Shown here: one piece after another, positions 7,141 through 15,231 of the stretch
Layout of the letters: each line of letters begins with the position of its first letter
How positions within the stretch are numbered: the first letter of the stretch is position 1
NCBI GenBank assembly: GCA_021323555.1
Contig: JAJONP010000034.1
Span: forward strand, 1-15,336
Length of the DNA stretch: 15,336 nucleotides
Direction of reading: 5' to 3'
Source: Gammaproteobacteria bacterium
GTDB lineage: Bacteria > Pseudomonadota > Gammaproteobacteria > DSM-16500
Program-made: the position numbers and the translations under genes
The notes under the pieces: generated by a model
Databases searched by the model: none
Told to the model about the DNA's origin: nothing
Seen by the model: the letters and a program-made list of their open reading frames with translations, nothing else

Positions 7141-8688
7141 TTAATTTAATTTCTTGTTTTTTAATTTTTTCTTTTTTTGCTGTCTTCGATATTTAATAGT
7201 GCTATACAACAATAACACTAATAAAATTAAAATAGGATCCATAGGACGTCGTTGCCAAAAAGTTTTGCCTGCCATGGGCTGAACCGTACCTGTCAAAACA
7301 AAAGGCGTGTTAAGAGGTGCAACAGATTGTAACTTACCATTGGGCTTAATGATGGCGGTAATGCCTGTGTTAGAAACAAATAACAAAGGACGGCCCATTT
7401 CAATTGCACGCATTTGAGCAATTGCCAAATGTTGTGCAGAGGCAATCGACTGTCCAAACCAAGCATCGTTGCTAACAGTGAGTAACATACCCATAGAACT
7501 ATCATGAGAGACCACTAGCTCTGGGTAAGCAATTTCATAGCAAATAAAAGTAGCGATTGTAATGCCATTGATTTCCAATGATTTAGGCAATCCCGTACTA
7601 GGAATAAAATTAGACATCGGTATGTTAAACAATCGCATAATCGGTTTTAAAAGGCTTGGCATGGGTGTGTATTCGCCAAATGGAACAAGATGATGTTTAA
7701 CATAAGCATCTGTATAAGCACCAATAGCGATAACCGTATTAAAATATTCATCATTTTGGTTTGATTCATTTTTAACAGGAATACCTAAAACCAGCGAAGT
7801 ATGATGTTGTTTAGCTTGCATAGTCAGTTCATCAAGAAAAGGAAGCGCTGTTTTTAAAGGGAGAGGGATTGCATCTTCAGGCCAAATAATAATAGAGCTA
7901 TCCCAATGCGCTTGAGTCAACTTTGCATAACGATCTAAAGTCAATTGTAGCTGATTAGGAGACCATTTTATTTCTTGTGGAATATTACCCTGCACTAAAC
8001 TCACCTGGATCGGTTTACCGTGTGGTTTTGTCCAAGTTATAAAAGTTAAGCCACCACCGATGACCCAGAGTATGATTAAAGCAGCAAGAGAATAATAAAC
8101 ACTTTTATATTTTCTTTTTTTCATGTTCCAATAAGCATGAACCAAAATACCACTGCTGAGTAATACAGCAAGTGAAACACCATAAACACCATACACAGGC
8201 GCAAAGCCTTTCAAAGGCGAATAAATCTGACTATCGCCTAACAATACCCACGGAAATCCTGAGCAAAACCAGCTTCGCACCCATTCCAACAAAACCCATA
8301 GCGCTGAAAAAGCGCAAATCATTTTGCGACCATTATTTTCAGGAAAATAGCGATTAAGCAAATAACCCTGGCAGGCAGGAAATAAAGCCAGCAAAGCAAT
8401 AAAGCTACCTGTAATCAAGGTCGCTAAAAAAACAGAAGCGTTTCCAAAAGTATAAATACTAATAAAAACCCAATAAACACTGGTACCAAAAAAACCTAAC
8501 CCATATAACCATCCACGCCAAAAAGCTTGTTTAGGAGTAATAGATAACCAAAGCCATAGCAATAATGCGGGCGAAAGAATAGCAAGAGGAAAGAGACTAA
8601 ACGGTGCAAAAGCAAGCGTGAGCACAGCCCCTGCCAATAAAGCCAAGGTATTTCCATAATAATGCGTTTTGATTTTACTGGATTTCAT
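7141..8688 (-). CDS. lnt: Apolipoprotein N-acyltransferase
   Basis: This 515-residue inner-membrane enzyme adds the N-terminal acyl chain to lipoproteins, the last step of their maturation. About residues 10-220 hold several membrane segments. A periplasmic nitrilase-type (CN-hydrolase) domain follows (~227-470), then a final membrane helix near 483-498. The expected catalytic triad is visible: E271 in WPEDAIP, K331 in YVKHHLVPFGEY and C383 in FICYEIAYPE. The C-terminus is a lysine-rich tail. There is no strong Shine-Dalgarno; GGACTGA lies rather far upstream. It is the first gene of the minus-strand operon, divergent from the porin gene, so its usual upstream partner (corC/ybeX) is not adjacent. 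Pairing with lptE in one operon joins a lipoprotein with the enzyme that completes it. Confidence 0.96.
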   Translation of the reverse strand: MKSSKIKTHYYGNTLALLAGAVLTLAFAPFSLFPLAILSPALLLWLWLSITPKQAFWRGWLYGLGFFGTSVYWVFISIYTFGNASVFLATLITGSFIALLALFPACQGYLLNRYFPENNGRKMICAFSALWVLLEWVRSWFCSGFPWVLLGDSQIYSPLKGFAPVYGVYGVSLAVLLSSGILVHAYWNMKKRKYKSVYYSLAALIILWVIGGGLTFITWTKPHGKPIQVSLVQGNIPQEIKWSPNQLQLTLDRYAKLTQAHWDSSIIIWPEDAIPLPLKTALPFLDELTMQAKQHHTSLVLGIPVKNESNQNDEYFNTVIAIGAYTDAYVKHHLVPFGEYTPMPSLLKPIMRLFNIPMSNFIPSTGLPKSLEINGITIATFICYEIAYPELVVSHDSSMGMLLTVSNDAWFGQSIASAQHLAIAQMRAIEMGRPLLFVSNTGITAIIKPNGKLQSVAPLNTPFVLTGTVQPMAGKTFWQRRPMDPILILLVLLLYSTIKYRRQQKKKKLKNKKLN

Positions 8689-8826
8689 ACGAAAAATTCA
8701 GTCCTGTTTGGATTGCCAGTCTAGCGGATATTACTATTAGATAGCAATAAAAAGTATTTCTTGTGCATACCTTTAGACTCTGATAAGTTACCGACCGTTT
8801 AATAAAAAAATAATGGAGGCGGTTGT
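8689..8826. promoter_or_regulatory. Divergent intergenic region between lnt and the LbtU-like gene, with candidate promoter
   Basis: This 138-bp AT-rich gap must carry promoters for both directions. For the plus strand, TTGTGC (8761-8766) and TAAGTT (8784-8789) are separated by 17 bases and could be a sigma-70 promoter. A strong ribosome site GGAGG lies at 8815-8819, 7 bases before the porin ATG. I find no clear Fur box, which would have supported iron control of a siderophore porin. The minus-strand promoter for lnt could not be fixed. Confidence 0.4.
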
Positions 8827-10452
8827 ATGAAAAAAAATCTGGTGCTGTTGGTAGCAAGTGTGTTTACGATGAACACTTTTGTATTTGCAGAAGATATATT
8901 AAGTGATGCTCAAAAAATTTCTCAGCTCGAGCAACAATTAACAATTTTACAAAAAGAAGTGGCTTCTTTGAAGAAGCATCCAAAAGCACGAACTGTTTCT
9001 CATCATCCTGCTAAAAAATCGACTTCATCAGTTGCTACCATGAATCCACAAACCATGCACTCACCTCTTTATCCACCCACTAATCAAATTCAAGGGCCTA
9101 CCAATTTACCTCAAAGCGGTGCCATGTACTTGCCTGTCGATTTTGACGTACCCGGTCAATCTTTTGTATCAAGCGGGCCTTACATCGGTATTCCATTAGA
9201 ATTCTCTGGCGGAAATTTAATTGTAAATAGTCCAACGGTAAACGAAGACGTTATTTTATTAAAGCTTCGCAAAAATATTACCCAACGATTGACATCTTTT
9301 GGTCGTCCTGACGAAGCAAGTGGTTCCCACATTTTATTAAGCGGTACACTCCAAGGCCAGGCATTATTTAAGAATAACGGTGGCGGTAACCATAATCAAA
9401 GTGATATTAATCTCACCAATATAGCATTCGATGCGTATGCCCTTGGACCTAGTCGCTGGACCTCAGGATTACTTGAGTTAAGTTATGATAATAATATCGG
9501 GACACAAACAGGTTCATTTAGTTCAAATAACCGTACACAAAATTCCCGTGTATTTGTTAAAAAAGCCTTTGTTGTCTTAGGTGATTTTCTCGAATCACCC
9601 TTCTACGGCAGCTTTGGCCAAATGTTTGTACCATTTGGTGTGTATTCTAATACATTAGTGAGCGATCCATTGACAAAGACATTAGGCCGAGTTCAAGCGC
9701 GCGCTCTCGTATTAGGCTATAAACAGCAGACAGTCAACAATTTTTATGCCTCTACTTATCTATTCGAAGGCCCAAGCCATACCTCAGCAGCAAGTCGCAT
9801 TAATAACGGCGGTATTAACGCAGGTTATGGATTTAAAATGAATCAAGCAAATGCGGATATTGGTGGCGGTGTGATTGCGAATATTGCCGATTCACAAGGC
9901 ATGCAGTATACAGGCAATCAACCTTTGTTTGCAGGATTTGGCGGTCCCACCGTACAAAATGTCACGACAACAACAGGCACAACAACGAGTATTATTTCCG
10001 TTAATACTGGAAATGAAAGACTCGTCCATCGCGTACCCGCCTATGATGCACATATTTTATTAGGGCTTGGCGATAATATTCAGTTACTGGGTGAGTATAT
10101 TACAGCCTCAACCAATTTTGATCCTACTGATATGACATTTAACACCCATGGTGCAAAACCGCAAGCATTACACTTAGAAGGTGTTTATAACTTACCAACA
10201 TTCTCTACACCGACTTCTGTATCGCTTGCTTTTGATGCCACACGAAATGCCTTAGCGATTGGATTACCCGCCAAGCGCTATTCATTTGTGATTAATAAAT
10301 CCTGGTGGAAGGATACATTACAAAGTTTAGAATTCCGCCGTGACATAAACTACTCTGCAAGTTCCACTTCGTCTGGATCAGGTATTATAGGCCCTTCAGG
10401 AACTAACCAGGCCGTTAATATGGTGACCTTGCAGTTTGCATATTATTTTTAA
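8827..10452 (+). CDS. LbtU-family outer-membrane porin (putative siderophore uptake)
   Basis: This is a 541-residue secreted protein. A signal peptide (about 1-21, cleavage after VFA) is followed by a short coiled coil (ISQLEQQLTILQKEVASLKK, about 32-51) and a Pro/Ser/Thr-rich linker to about 95. The rest is a beta-barrel region ending in FAYYF with the terminal Phe typical of outer-membrane barrels. The phrases NSPTVNEDVILLKLRKNI and FGQMFVPFGVYSN resemble the Legionella LbtU/DUF3573 family as I remember it; LbtU itself takes up legiobactin. Function in this organism is inferred: many paralogues exist in the family and not all need be siderophore porins. The start is firm (GGAGG, 7-base spacing). 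It stands alone between divergent lnt and a palindromic element that begins 6 bases after its stop. The loop rich in Thr near residues 377-390 is probably surface exposed. Confidence 0.7.
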   Translation: MKKNLVLLVASVFTMNTFVFAEDILSDAQKISQLEQQLTILQKEVASLKKHPKARTVSHHPAKKSTSSVATMNPQTMHSPLYPPTNQIQGPTNLPQSGAMYLPVDFDVPGQSFVSSGPYIGIPLEFSGGNLIVNSPTVNEDVILLKLRKNITQRLTSFGRPDEASGSHILLSGTLQGQALFKNNGGGNHNQSDINLTNIAFDAYALGPSRWTSGLLELSYDNNIGTQTGSFSSNNRTQNSRVFVKKAFVVLGDFLESPFYGSFGQMFVPFGVYSNTLVSDPLTKTLGRVQARALVLGYKQQTVNNFYASTYLFEGPSHTSAASRINNGGINAGYGFKMNQANADIGGGVIANIADSQGMQYTGNQPLFAGFGGPTVQNVTTTTGTTTSIISVNTGNERLVHRVPAYDAHILLGLGDNIQLLGEYITASTNFDPTDMTFNTHGAKPQALHLEGVYNLPTFSTPTSVSLAFDATRNALAIGLPAKRYSFVINKSWWKDTLQSLEFRRDINYSASSTSSGSGIIGPSGTNQAVNMVTLQFAYYF

Positions 10453-10458
10453 AGTATG

Positions 10459-10582
10459 GTAGGGTGGATTAGACGCGCTTTTTGCGTCGTAATCCACCAA
10501 ATAAAATGGCATTATTAAAAAAGCTATAAGGTAGATTGATTTGGTGGATTACGACGCAAAAAGCGCGTCTAATCCACCCTAC
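10459..10582. mobile_element. 124-bp MITE-like palindromic element, copy 1
   Basis: The ends are perfect 44-bp inverted repeats (10459-10502 and 10539-10582) around a 36-bp AT-rich centre. Each arm is itself a hairpin: GGTGGATTA (10463-10471) pairs with TAATCCACC (10490-10498), with GACGC and GCGTC inside. The outer ends read TA-GGGTGG and CCACCC-TA, which fits a TA target duplication as made by Tc1/IS630-type transposases. It has no coding capacity. Hairpins of the GGTGGATTA...TAATCCACC type are widespread in bacterial genomes. Placed 6 bases after the porin stop, it may also end transcription or stabilise the transcript. A second copy in inverse orientation starts at 15232. Confidence 0.88.
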
Positions 10583-10614
10583 ATGTATGTAAACATTAAT
10601 GTTCAATACGTCTC

Positions 10615-10644
10615 TTGTCACTTGTAACTCATTTCGTTTACAAT
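10615..10644 (+). promoter_or_regulatory. tpiA: Candidate sigma-70 promoter of the tpiA-secG-tRNA-nuo block
   Basis: A -35-like TTGTCA (10615-10620) and a -10-like TACAAT (10639-10644) are separated by 18 bases, about 36 bases before the tpiA start codon. It lies just after the palindromic element, so the block has its own promoter. Transcription would start near 10651. Confidence 0.55.
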
Positions 10645-10679
10645 CACCCCCACTTAAAATTTGGCAGGTGATTTTTTTT

Positions 10680-11432
10680 ATGCGAAAAAAAATCGTAGCG
10701 GGTAACTGGAAAATGAATTGTTCCCGCGCAGAAGCGAAAGCATTGCTGCAAGCGGTTAAAGCAGGCGTGTCTGCTTATCCCACTATTTCAGTTGCGATTT
10801 TTCCAAGTTATATTCATTTGCAATTGGCTGAAAACCAACTGGTGGATAGCTTAATCGAGTGGGGTGGGCAAAATCTTTATATAGGCAAATCAGGAGCATT
10901 TACTGGCGAAGTTTCTGCCTTGATGTTAGTAGATTATGGTTGTCGGTATGTATTAGTAGGCCATTCTGAGCGGCGGATTATTTTCAATGAAGATAGTTTT
11001 TTCGTGGCACAAAAATTCAAAACCGCATTACAATTTGGATTGCAGCCAATCTTGTGTGTAGGTGAAACATTAGAACAACGCGAGAAGGGCGATACTGAAA
11101 CAGCGATTGCAGAACAATTGAATACGGTCATTCAGGTTGTCGATGTTGAAATGTTAAAGCAAGCTGTCATTGCTTATGAACCTGTCTGGGCGATTGGTAC
11201 TGGATTAACGGCTAGCCCTGAGCAGGCACAAGCGGTGCATACATTTATTCGTCAGCTATTAGCAAAATATAGTGTTGATGTTGCTAGAACAGTGCGTATA
11301 CTGTATGGCGGAAGTGTTAAAGCGGATAATACGGCTGAATTATTTGCCATGCCTGATATTGATGGTGTTTTAGTGGGTGGCGCTTCCTTAGATGCCAAGA
11401 GTTTTTTAGCAATTTGTGAGGCAGCTTCATAA
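10680..11432 (+). CDS. tpiA: Triose-phosphate isomerase
   Basis: The 250-residue glycolytic enzyme interconverts dihydroxyacetone phosphate and glyceraldehyde 3-phosphate in the cytoplasm. The catalytic residues are visible: K11 in AGNWKMN, H95 in VGHSERR and E167 in AYEPVWAIGTG, which leads into the flexible loop. The phosphate-binding YGGSV lies near 209-213 and GVLVGGASL near 229-237. The reading frame stays open to an ATG at 10599, but the start at 10680 gives the usual family N-terminus and has AGGTGA at 10666-10671, 8 bases upstream; the longer form would also run through the promoter. The stop overlaps the secG start by one base (TAATG). Confidence 0.97.
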   Translation: MRKKIVAGNWKMNCSRAEAKALLQAVKAGVSAYPTISVAIFPSYIHLQLAENQLVDSLIEWGGQNLYIGKSGAFTGEVSALMLVDYGCRYVLVGHSERRIIFNEDSFFVAQKFKTALQFGLQPILCVGETLEQREKGDTETAIAEQLNTVIQVVDVEMLKQAVIAYEPVWAIGTGLTASPEQAQAVHTFIRQLLAKYSVDVARTVRILYGGSVKADNTAELFAMPDIDGVLVGGASLDAKSFLAICEAAS

Positions 11433-11758
11433 TGTATCAATTTATTTTAATTATTCATGTATTAACTGTGGCGTGCCTTATTATTTTGGTTTTAATACAA
11501 CAAGGTAAAGGGGCAACGATGGGTGCTGCGTTTGGTAGTGGCGCTTCACAAACAGTATTTGGGAGCCGGGGTTCAGGTTCTTTTTTGCTTAAGGTAACGA
11601 TAGGGTTTGCCGTGATATTTTTTTCTACCAGCATCTTGTTAAATTACATGGTGAGCAAAGCGGTTAAGCAAAAACAACAAGTGGATTTACCTCAAACAGT
11701 TTTACCTTATCAAGGGGTACCTCAGCCAGGGTTGCCGAGCCATCCAAAAGATAAGTAG
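11432..11758 (+). CDS. secG: Protein-export membrane protein SecG
   Basis: The 108-residue protein is the small subunit of the SecYEG translocation channel in the inner membrane and aids SecA-driven export. Two membrane helices (about 2-22 and 50-72) flank the conserved cytoplasmic loop with LIQQGKGATMGAAFG and GSGASQTVFGS. The C-terminal tail is polar and proline-rich, which is common. Start and tpiA stop share one base, implying coupled translation. The stop is 10 bases before a tRNA gene; tpiA-secG-tRNA-Leu is a neighbourhood known from gammaproteobacteria. Confidence 0.95.
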   Translation: MYQFILIIHVLTVACLIILVLIQQGKGATMGAAFGSGASQTVFGSRGSGSFLLKVTIGFAVIFFSTSILLNYMVSKAVKQKQQVDLPQTVLPYQGVPQPGLPSHPKDK

Positions 11759-11768
11759 ATTAAAATAT

Positions 11769-11853
11769 GCCGAAGTGGTGAAATTGGTAGACACGCCATC
11801 TTGAGGGGGTGGTGGCGAAAGCCGTATCGGTTCGAGTCCGATCTTCGGCACCA
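11769..11853 (+). tRNA. tRNA-Leu, anticodon GAG
   Basis: The 85-base gene has acceptor stem GCCGAAG pairing with CTTCGGC, then a discriminator A and an encoded CCA. The anticodon stem CCATC/GGTGG closes the loop TTGAGGG, giving anticodon GAG at 11803-11805. A long variable arm (TGGCGAAAGCC) marks a class II leucine tRNA, and the T-loop TTCGAGT follows. In Escherichia coli the tRNA-Leu(GAG) gene leuU likewise follows secG. With 10 bases before it and 17 after it, it is probably cut out of a longer secG-nuo transcript. Confidence 0.97.
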
Positions 11854-11870
11854 TTGGTGAGAGGTATTTT

Positions 11871-12227
11871 ATGTTAGAAAATTATTTACCCATATTGATT
11901 TTTATTATGATAGGTGGGCTGCTTGGCGTTGTGGCACAGCTTATAGGTTATTTCTTAGGTCCAAAGCGACCGAACATTGAAAAAAACTCTCCTTATGAAT
12001 GCGGTTTTCCTGCTTTTGATGATGCTCGGTTGCCCTTCGATGTGCGCTTTTATCTAGTCGCTATTTTGTTTATTATTTTTGATTTGGAAACAGCGTTTCT
12101 TGTACCGTGGGCTGTTGTTTTTCGCCGATTGGGTTGGTTTGGTTTAACAGCGATGGGAATTTTTTTAGGGCTTCTTATCATTGGATTTATTTATGAGTGG
12201 AAAAAAGGAGCACTGGAATGGGAGTGA
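11871..12227 (+). CDS. nuoA: NADH-quinone oxidoreductase subunit A
   Basis: The 118-residue membrane subunit of complex I has three membrane helices (about 6-28, 60-80 and 88-108). The conserved loop [16 protein letters not shown] lies near 38-53, and [22 protein letters not shown] near 57-78 contains the buried acidic pair D-E. NuoA helps form the quinone chamber and the coupling region. GAGAGG lies ahead of the ATG. It starts 17 bases after the tRNA and overlaps nuoB by 10 bases. Confidence 0.97.
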   Translation: MLENYLPILIFIMIGGLLGVVAQLIGYFLGPKRPNIEKNSPYECGFPAFDDARLPFDVRFYLVAILFIIFDLETAFLVPWAVVFRRLGWFGLTAMGIFLGLLIIGFIYEWKKGALEWE

Positions 12228-12727
12228 TTAATTTAGCAAGCCAGGCCCTAGAAAATCAGGGTTTAAAAAGCCAGGGATTTTTAGTGACCTCATTAGAAAA
12301 ACTTATTACTTGGGCGCAAAGCGGTTCGCTTTGGCCTATGTCGTTTGGCTTGGCGTGTTGTGCGGTAGAAATGATGCATGCAGCCACTGCCCGCTATGAT
12401 TTAGATCGCTTTGGCGCAGGTGTTTTTCGTGCGAGCCCAAGACAATCTGATTTAATGATTGTAGCTGGCACATTGTGTAATAAGATGGCACCTGCTTTAC
12501 GGAAAGTCTATGACCAAATGCCAGAGCCACGTTGGGTTATTTCCATGGGATCCTGTGCAAATGGCGGAGGCTATTACCATTATTCTTATTCAGTTGTGCG
12601 TGGCTGTGATCGTATTGTACCTGTGGATGTTTATGTGCCTGGCTGTCCCCCAACCGCAGAAGCGTTATTGTATGGTGTGATACAATTACAAAAGAAAATT
12701 AAACGTGGAAAAATCATTGAGCGTTAA
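12218..12727 (+). CDS. nuoB: NADH-quinone oxidoreductase subunit B (N2 iron-sulfur cluster)
   Basis: This 169-residue peripheral-arm subunit of complex I carries the terminal 4Fe-4S cluster N2, which passes electrons to quinone. The ligands are visible: adjacent C47-C48 in [12 protein letters not shown]113 in [15 protein letters not shown] and C143 in [14 protein letters not shown]. The [19 protein letters not shown] form is the mitochondrial/alpha-beta-proteobacterial type rather than the E. coli type. The start is set at the ATG at 12218, with AGGAG at 12206-12210; an in-frame GTG at 12197 would add seven residues but has no such site. It overlaps the end of nuoA and lies 3 bases before nuoC. 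Confidence 0.97.
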   Translation: MGVINLASQALENQGLKSQGFLVTSLEKLITWAQSGSLWPMSFGLACCAVEMMHAATARYDLDRFGAGVFRASPRQSDLMIVAGTLCNKMAPALRKVYDQMPEPRWVISMGSCANGGGYYHYSYSVVRGCDRIVPVDVYVPGCPPTAEALLYGVIQLQKKIKRGKIIER

Positions 12728-12730
12728 ATC

Positions 12731-13402
12731 ATGAGAGATATTGCAGAACTTACCGATAAAATAAATCAACGTTTCGCTTTTTTGATTGAAACAAGTGATG
12801 TTGCGCTGGGTGAGTTGACTCTGACTGTCAGAGGACAGCATTTGCGCGAGCTTTGTTTTGCATTACGTGATGAGCCTGATTTTGATTTTAAGTTATTAAT
12901 TGATGTGTGCGCTATTGATTATCTACACTACGGTATTGCTGAATGGGAAACAGAATCAGCTACAGCCACGGGGTTTGAAAGAGGCGTACAACCCGGTATG
13001 ATAGAAAATAAAACATTATCCGTACAATCAAGATTTGCAAGTGTTTATCATTTATTATCACTGACACATAATCAACGCATTCGTCTTCGTGTTTGGCTTT
13101 CTGAAACAGAACTGAAAGTGCCAACAATTGTTGATATTTGGCCAGCAGCAAACTGGTTTGAGCGTGAAGCATTTGATTTGTTCGGTATTTTCTTTATAGG
13201 ACATCCTGATTTGCGTCGTATTCTCACAGATTATGGTTTTGTAGGTCATCCCTTTCGAAAAGATTTTCCTTTAATTGGGAACCTTGAGGTGCGTTATGAT
13301 GCGGCATTAGGCCGTGTTATCTATGAACCTGTGAGTATTCAGCCGCGAGTATTAGAACCTAAAGTGATCCGTCATGACAATCGTTATCTGGCAGGGGGTT
13401 AA
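12731..13402 (+). CDS. nuoC: NADH-quinone oxidoreductase subunit C (30-kDa type)
   Basis: The 223-residue peripheral-arm subunit of complex I has the 30-kDa signature: EREAFDLFGIFFIGHPDLRR near 144-163, then GHPFRKDFPL near 172-181. The N-terminal half has LLIDVCAIDY near 55-64. An extra polar loop (about 70-96) separates the core strands and contains GFERGVQPG. It is a separate gene, not fused to nuoD as in E. coli, which agrees with Legionella/Coxiella-type organisation. It starts 3 bases after the nuoB stop with only a weak ribosome site, so coupling to nuoB translation is likely. Confidence 0.96.
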   Translation: MRDIAELTDKINQRFAFLIETSDVALGELTLTVRGQHLRELCFALRDEPDFDFKLLIDVCAIDYLHYGIAEWETESATATGFERGVQPGMIENKTLSVQSRFASVYHLLSLTHNQRIRLRVWLSETELKVPTIVDIWPAANWFEREAFDLFGIFFIGHPDLRRILTDYGFVGHPFRKDFPLIGNLEVRYDAALGRVIYEPVSIQPRVLEPKVIRHDNRYLAGG

Positions 13403-13411
13403 TAGATAGCC

Positions 13412-14674
13412 ATGGAAAAAATGCCAGAAATTCGCAATTATACTTTTAATTTTGGTCCTCAACATCCTGCCGCGCATGGTGTATTACGTCTTATTTTAGA
13501 AGTCGATGGCGAGACGATTGTCAGTGCAGATCCTCATGTCGGTTTACTTCATCGCGCGACAGAAAAACTGGCTGAAAGCAAACCGTATAATCACACGATT
13601 GGTTATATGGATCGTTTAGATTATGTATCCATGATGTGTAATGAGCATAGCTATGTATTGGCAATTGAAAAATTATTAGGGATAGAACCGCCGTTACGCG
13701 CGCAATATATTCGGGTAATGTTTGATGAAATTACGCGAATTTTAAATCATTTATTATGGCTAGGCAGTCATGGATTAGACATAGGCGCTATGACGATGTT
13801 CTTATATGCTTTTCGCGAGCGTGAAGAATTATTGGATTGTTATGAGGCTGTGTCTGGTACACGAATGCATGCAACGTATTATCGTCCAGGGGGCGTTTAT
13901 CGTGATTTACCTTTGCGTATGCCGCACTATAAGCCATCAAAATGGCATAACGCTAAACAAGTCGCTGAAATGAATGAAAATCGCCAAGGTTCATTGCTAG
14001 ATTTTATCTGGGATTTTACGGAACGGTTTCCTAAACGTGTGGATGAATATGAAACATTATTAACTGATAACCGTATATGGAAACAACGCACAGTAGGAAT
14101 AGGCGTGATTAATCCTGATCATGCAATTGCAATGGGTTTAACAGGCCCTATGTTGCGTGGTTCAGGTGTGGCTTGGGATTTACGTAAAAAACAGCCTTAT
14201 GAAGTGTATGATCGCTTAGATTTTGCAATACCTGTTGGAAAAACTGGGGATTGTTATGATCGTTATCTGGTGCGCGTAGAGGAGCTGCGTCAATCAAACC
14301 ACCTTATTCGTCAATGTGTAGAATGGCTGCGAGAGAACCCAGGCCCTGTGATGACAGACAATCATAAAATAGCACCGCCTGCGCGTGTTTCTATGAAAGA
14401 AGATATGGAAGCAATGATTCATCATTTTAAATTAATGACAGAAGGATTTTGCTTGCCTGCTGGGGAAGCCTATGCGGCAATTGAGCATCCTAAAGGTGAG
14501 TTTGGTGTTTATCTTGTGTCAGATGGTGCTAATAAACCGTATCGTCTCAAAATTCGTGCGGCTGGTTTTCCACATTTGGCAGCATTAGAAACACTAGTGA
14601 AAGGACACATGATTTCAGATGTGGTGGCTATATTGTCGAGCTTAGATATTGTATTTGGGGAGATTGATCGTTGA
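13412..14674 (+). CDS. nuoD: NADH-quinone oxidoreductase subunit D (49-kDa type)
   Basis: The 420-residue subunit of complex I forms, with NuoB, the quinone-binding site near cluster N2. [14 protein letters not shown] lies near 14-27, [12 protein letters not shown] near 42-53, [20 protein letters not shown] near 118-137, and the C-terminus is [17 protein letters not shown]. Family length is normal and no residue appears missing. Two close starts exist: ATG at 13412 and ATG at 13421, the latter giving [13 protein letters not shown], nearer the usual MAEIRNY start. Neither has an ideal Shine-Dalgarno (AGGGGG lies about 13 bases before the first), so the true start is uncertain by three residues. 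The stop overlaps the nuoE start. Confidence 0.96.
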   Translation: MEKMPEIRNYTFNFGPQHPAAHGVLRLILEVDGETIVSADPHVGLLHRATEKLAESKPYNHTIGYMDRLDYVSMMCNEHSYVLAIEKLLGIEPPLRAQYIRVMFDEITRILNHLLWLGSHGLDIGAMTMFLYAFREREELLDCYEAVSGTRMHATYYRPGGVYRDLPLRMPHYKPSKWHNAKQVAEMNENRQGSLLDFIWDFTERFPKRVDEYETLLTDNRIWKQRTVGIGVINPDHAIAMGLTGPMLRGSGVAWDLRKKQPYEVYDRLDFAIPVGKTGDCYDRYLVRVEELRQSNHLIRQCVEWLRENPGPVMTDNHKIAPPARVSMKEDMEAMIHHFKLMTEGFCLPAGEAYAAIEHPKGEFGVYLVSDGANKPYRLKIRAAGFPHLAALETLVKGHMISDVVAILSSLDIVFGEIDR

Positions 14675-15171
14675 TGACAGGTACTACCTCTAAAGCAGTT
14701 CTTTCAGCGCCTGTGCGTGAGGCGATTGATCAGTGGTTGTTGCGTTATCCTCCCGAACGCAAACGATCTGCTGTATTGGAAGCATTGCGTTTGGCGCAAG
14801 AAGATAATCACGGCCATTTGACTGAAAAAATCATGGATGCCGTGGCGGATTATTTAGACATTCCTCCTATCGCCGTTTATGAAGTTGCATCATTTTATAC
14901 GATGTATAATCTAAAACCTGTGGGTCAGCATGTTATCAATGTGTGTTCAAGTATTTCTTGCTCGCTGAGGGATGCTGAAAAAATTATTTGCCATTTACAT
15001 CAGCGCTTAGGAATTGGTTTGAATGAAACAACAGCCGATGGAAAATTTACATTGCGTGAAGTAGAATGTTTGGCGGCTTGTGCTAATGCACCTGTTGCGC
15101 ATGTCGGGCAGAAATATTATGAGAATTTAACGCCAGAGAAGGCAGATGCGATGTTGTGTGAGTTAGAGTAG
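14674..15171 (+). CDS. nuoE: NADH-quinone oxidoreductase subunit E (2Fe-2S, 24-kDa type)
   Basis: This 165-residue thioredoxin-like subunit of the NADH-oxidising module of complex I binds 2Fe-2S cluster N1a. The four ligands are visible: C91 and C96 in NVCSSISC, and C132 and C136 in ECLAACANAP. The N-terminal helical part has VPPxx-type residues replaced by LDIPPIAVYEVASFYTMY, near 61-78. The ATG at 14674 overlaps the nuoD stop (TGATG) with GGGGAG at 14657-14662; a TTG one codon earlier is in frame but unlikely. Normally nuoF follows at once; here a palindromic repeat comes next. Confidence 0.97.
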   Translation: MTGTTSKAVLSAPVREAIDQWLLRYPPERKRSAVLEALRLAQEDNHGHLTEKIMDAVADYLDIPPIAVYEVASFYTMYNLKPVGQHVINVCSSISCSLRDAEKIICHLHQRLGIGLNETTADGKFTLREVECLAACANAPVAHVGQKYYENLTPEKADAMLCELE

Positions 15172-15231
15172 GATTTATTAAATCTTAGTAGATGTGCAGT
15201 TAATATTAAAAGCGAATAAGCGGTGTGTGGT
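15172..15231. other. Short AT-rich gap after nuoE
   Basis: Sixty bases between the nuoE stop and the second palindromic element. I see no gene, no clear terminator and no ribosome site here. Confidence 0.6.

Noticed and set aside
8689..8826. Fur box upstream of the LbtU-like gene
   Set aside because: AT-rich stretches are present but none matches the GATAATGATAATCATTATC pattern convincingly.
10599..10679. Longer N-terminus for triose-phosphate isomerase
   Set aside because: It would include the promoter-like elements and lacks family similarity; the ATG at 10680 has a proper ribosome site and the standard N-terminus.
12197..12217. GTG start for nuoB seven codons upstream
   Set aside because: The AGGAG lies after this GTG and is well placed for the ATG at 12218.
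12731..13402. Frameshift splitting a nuoCD fusion
   Set aside because: NuoC and NuoD each have complete ends, with a stop, a short gap and a new start; separate genes are the normal state in many proteobacteria.
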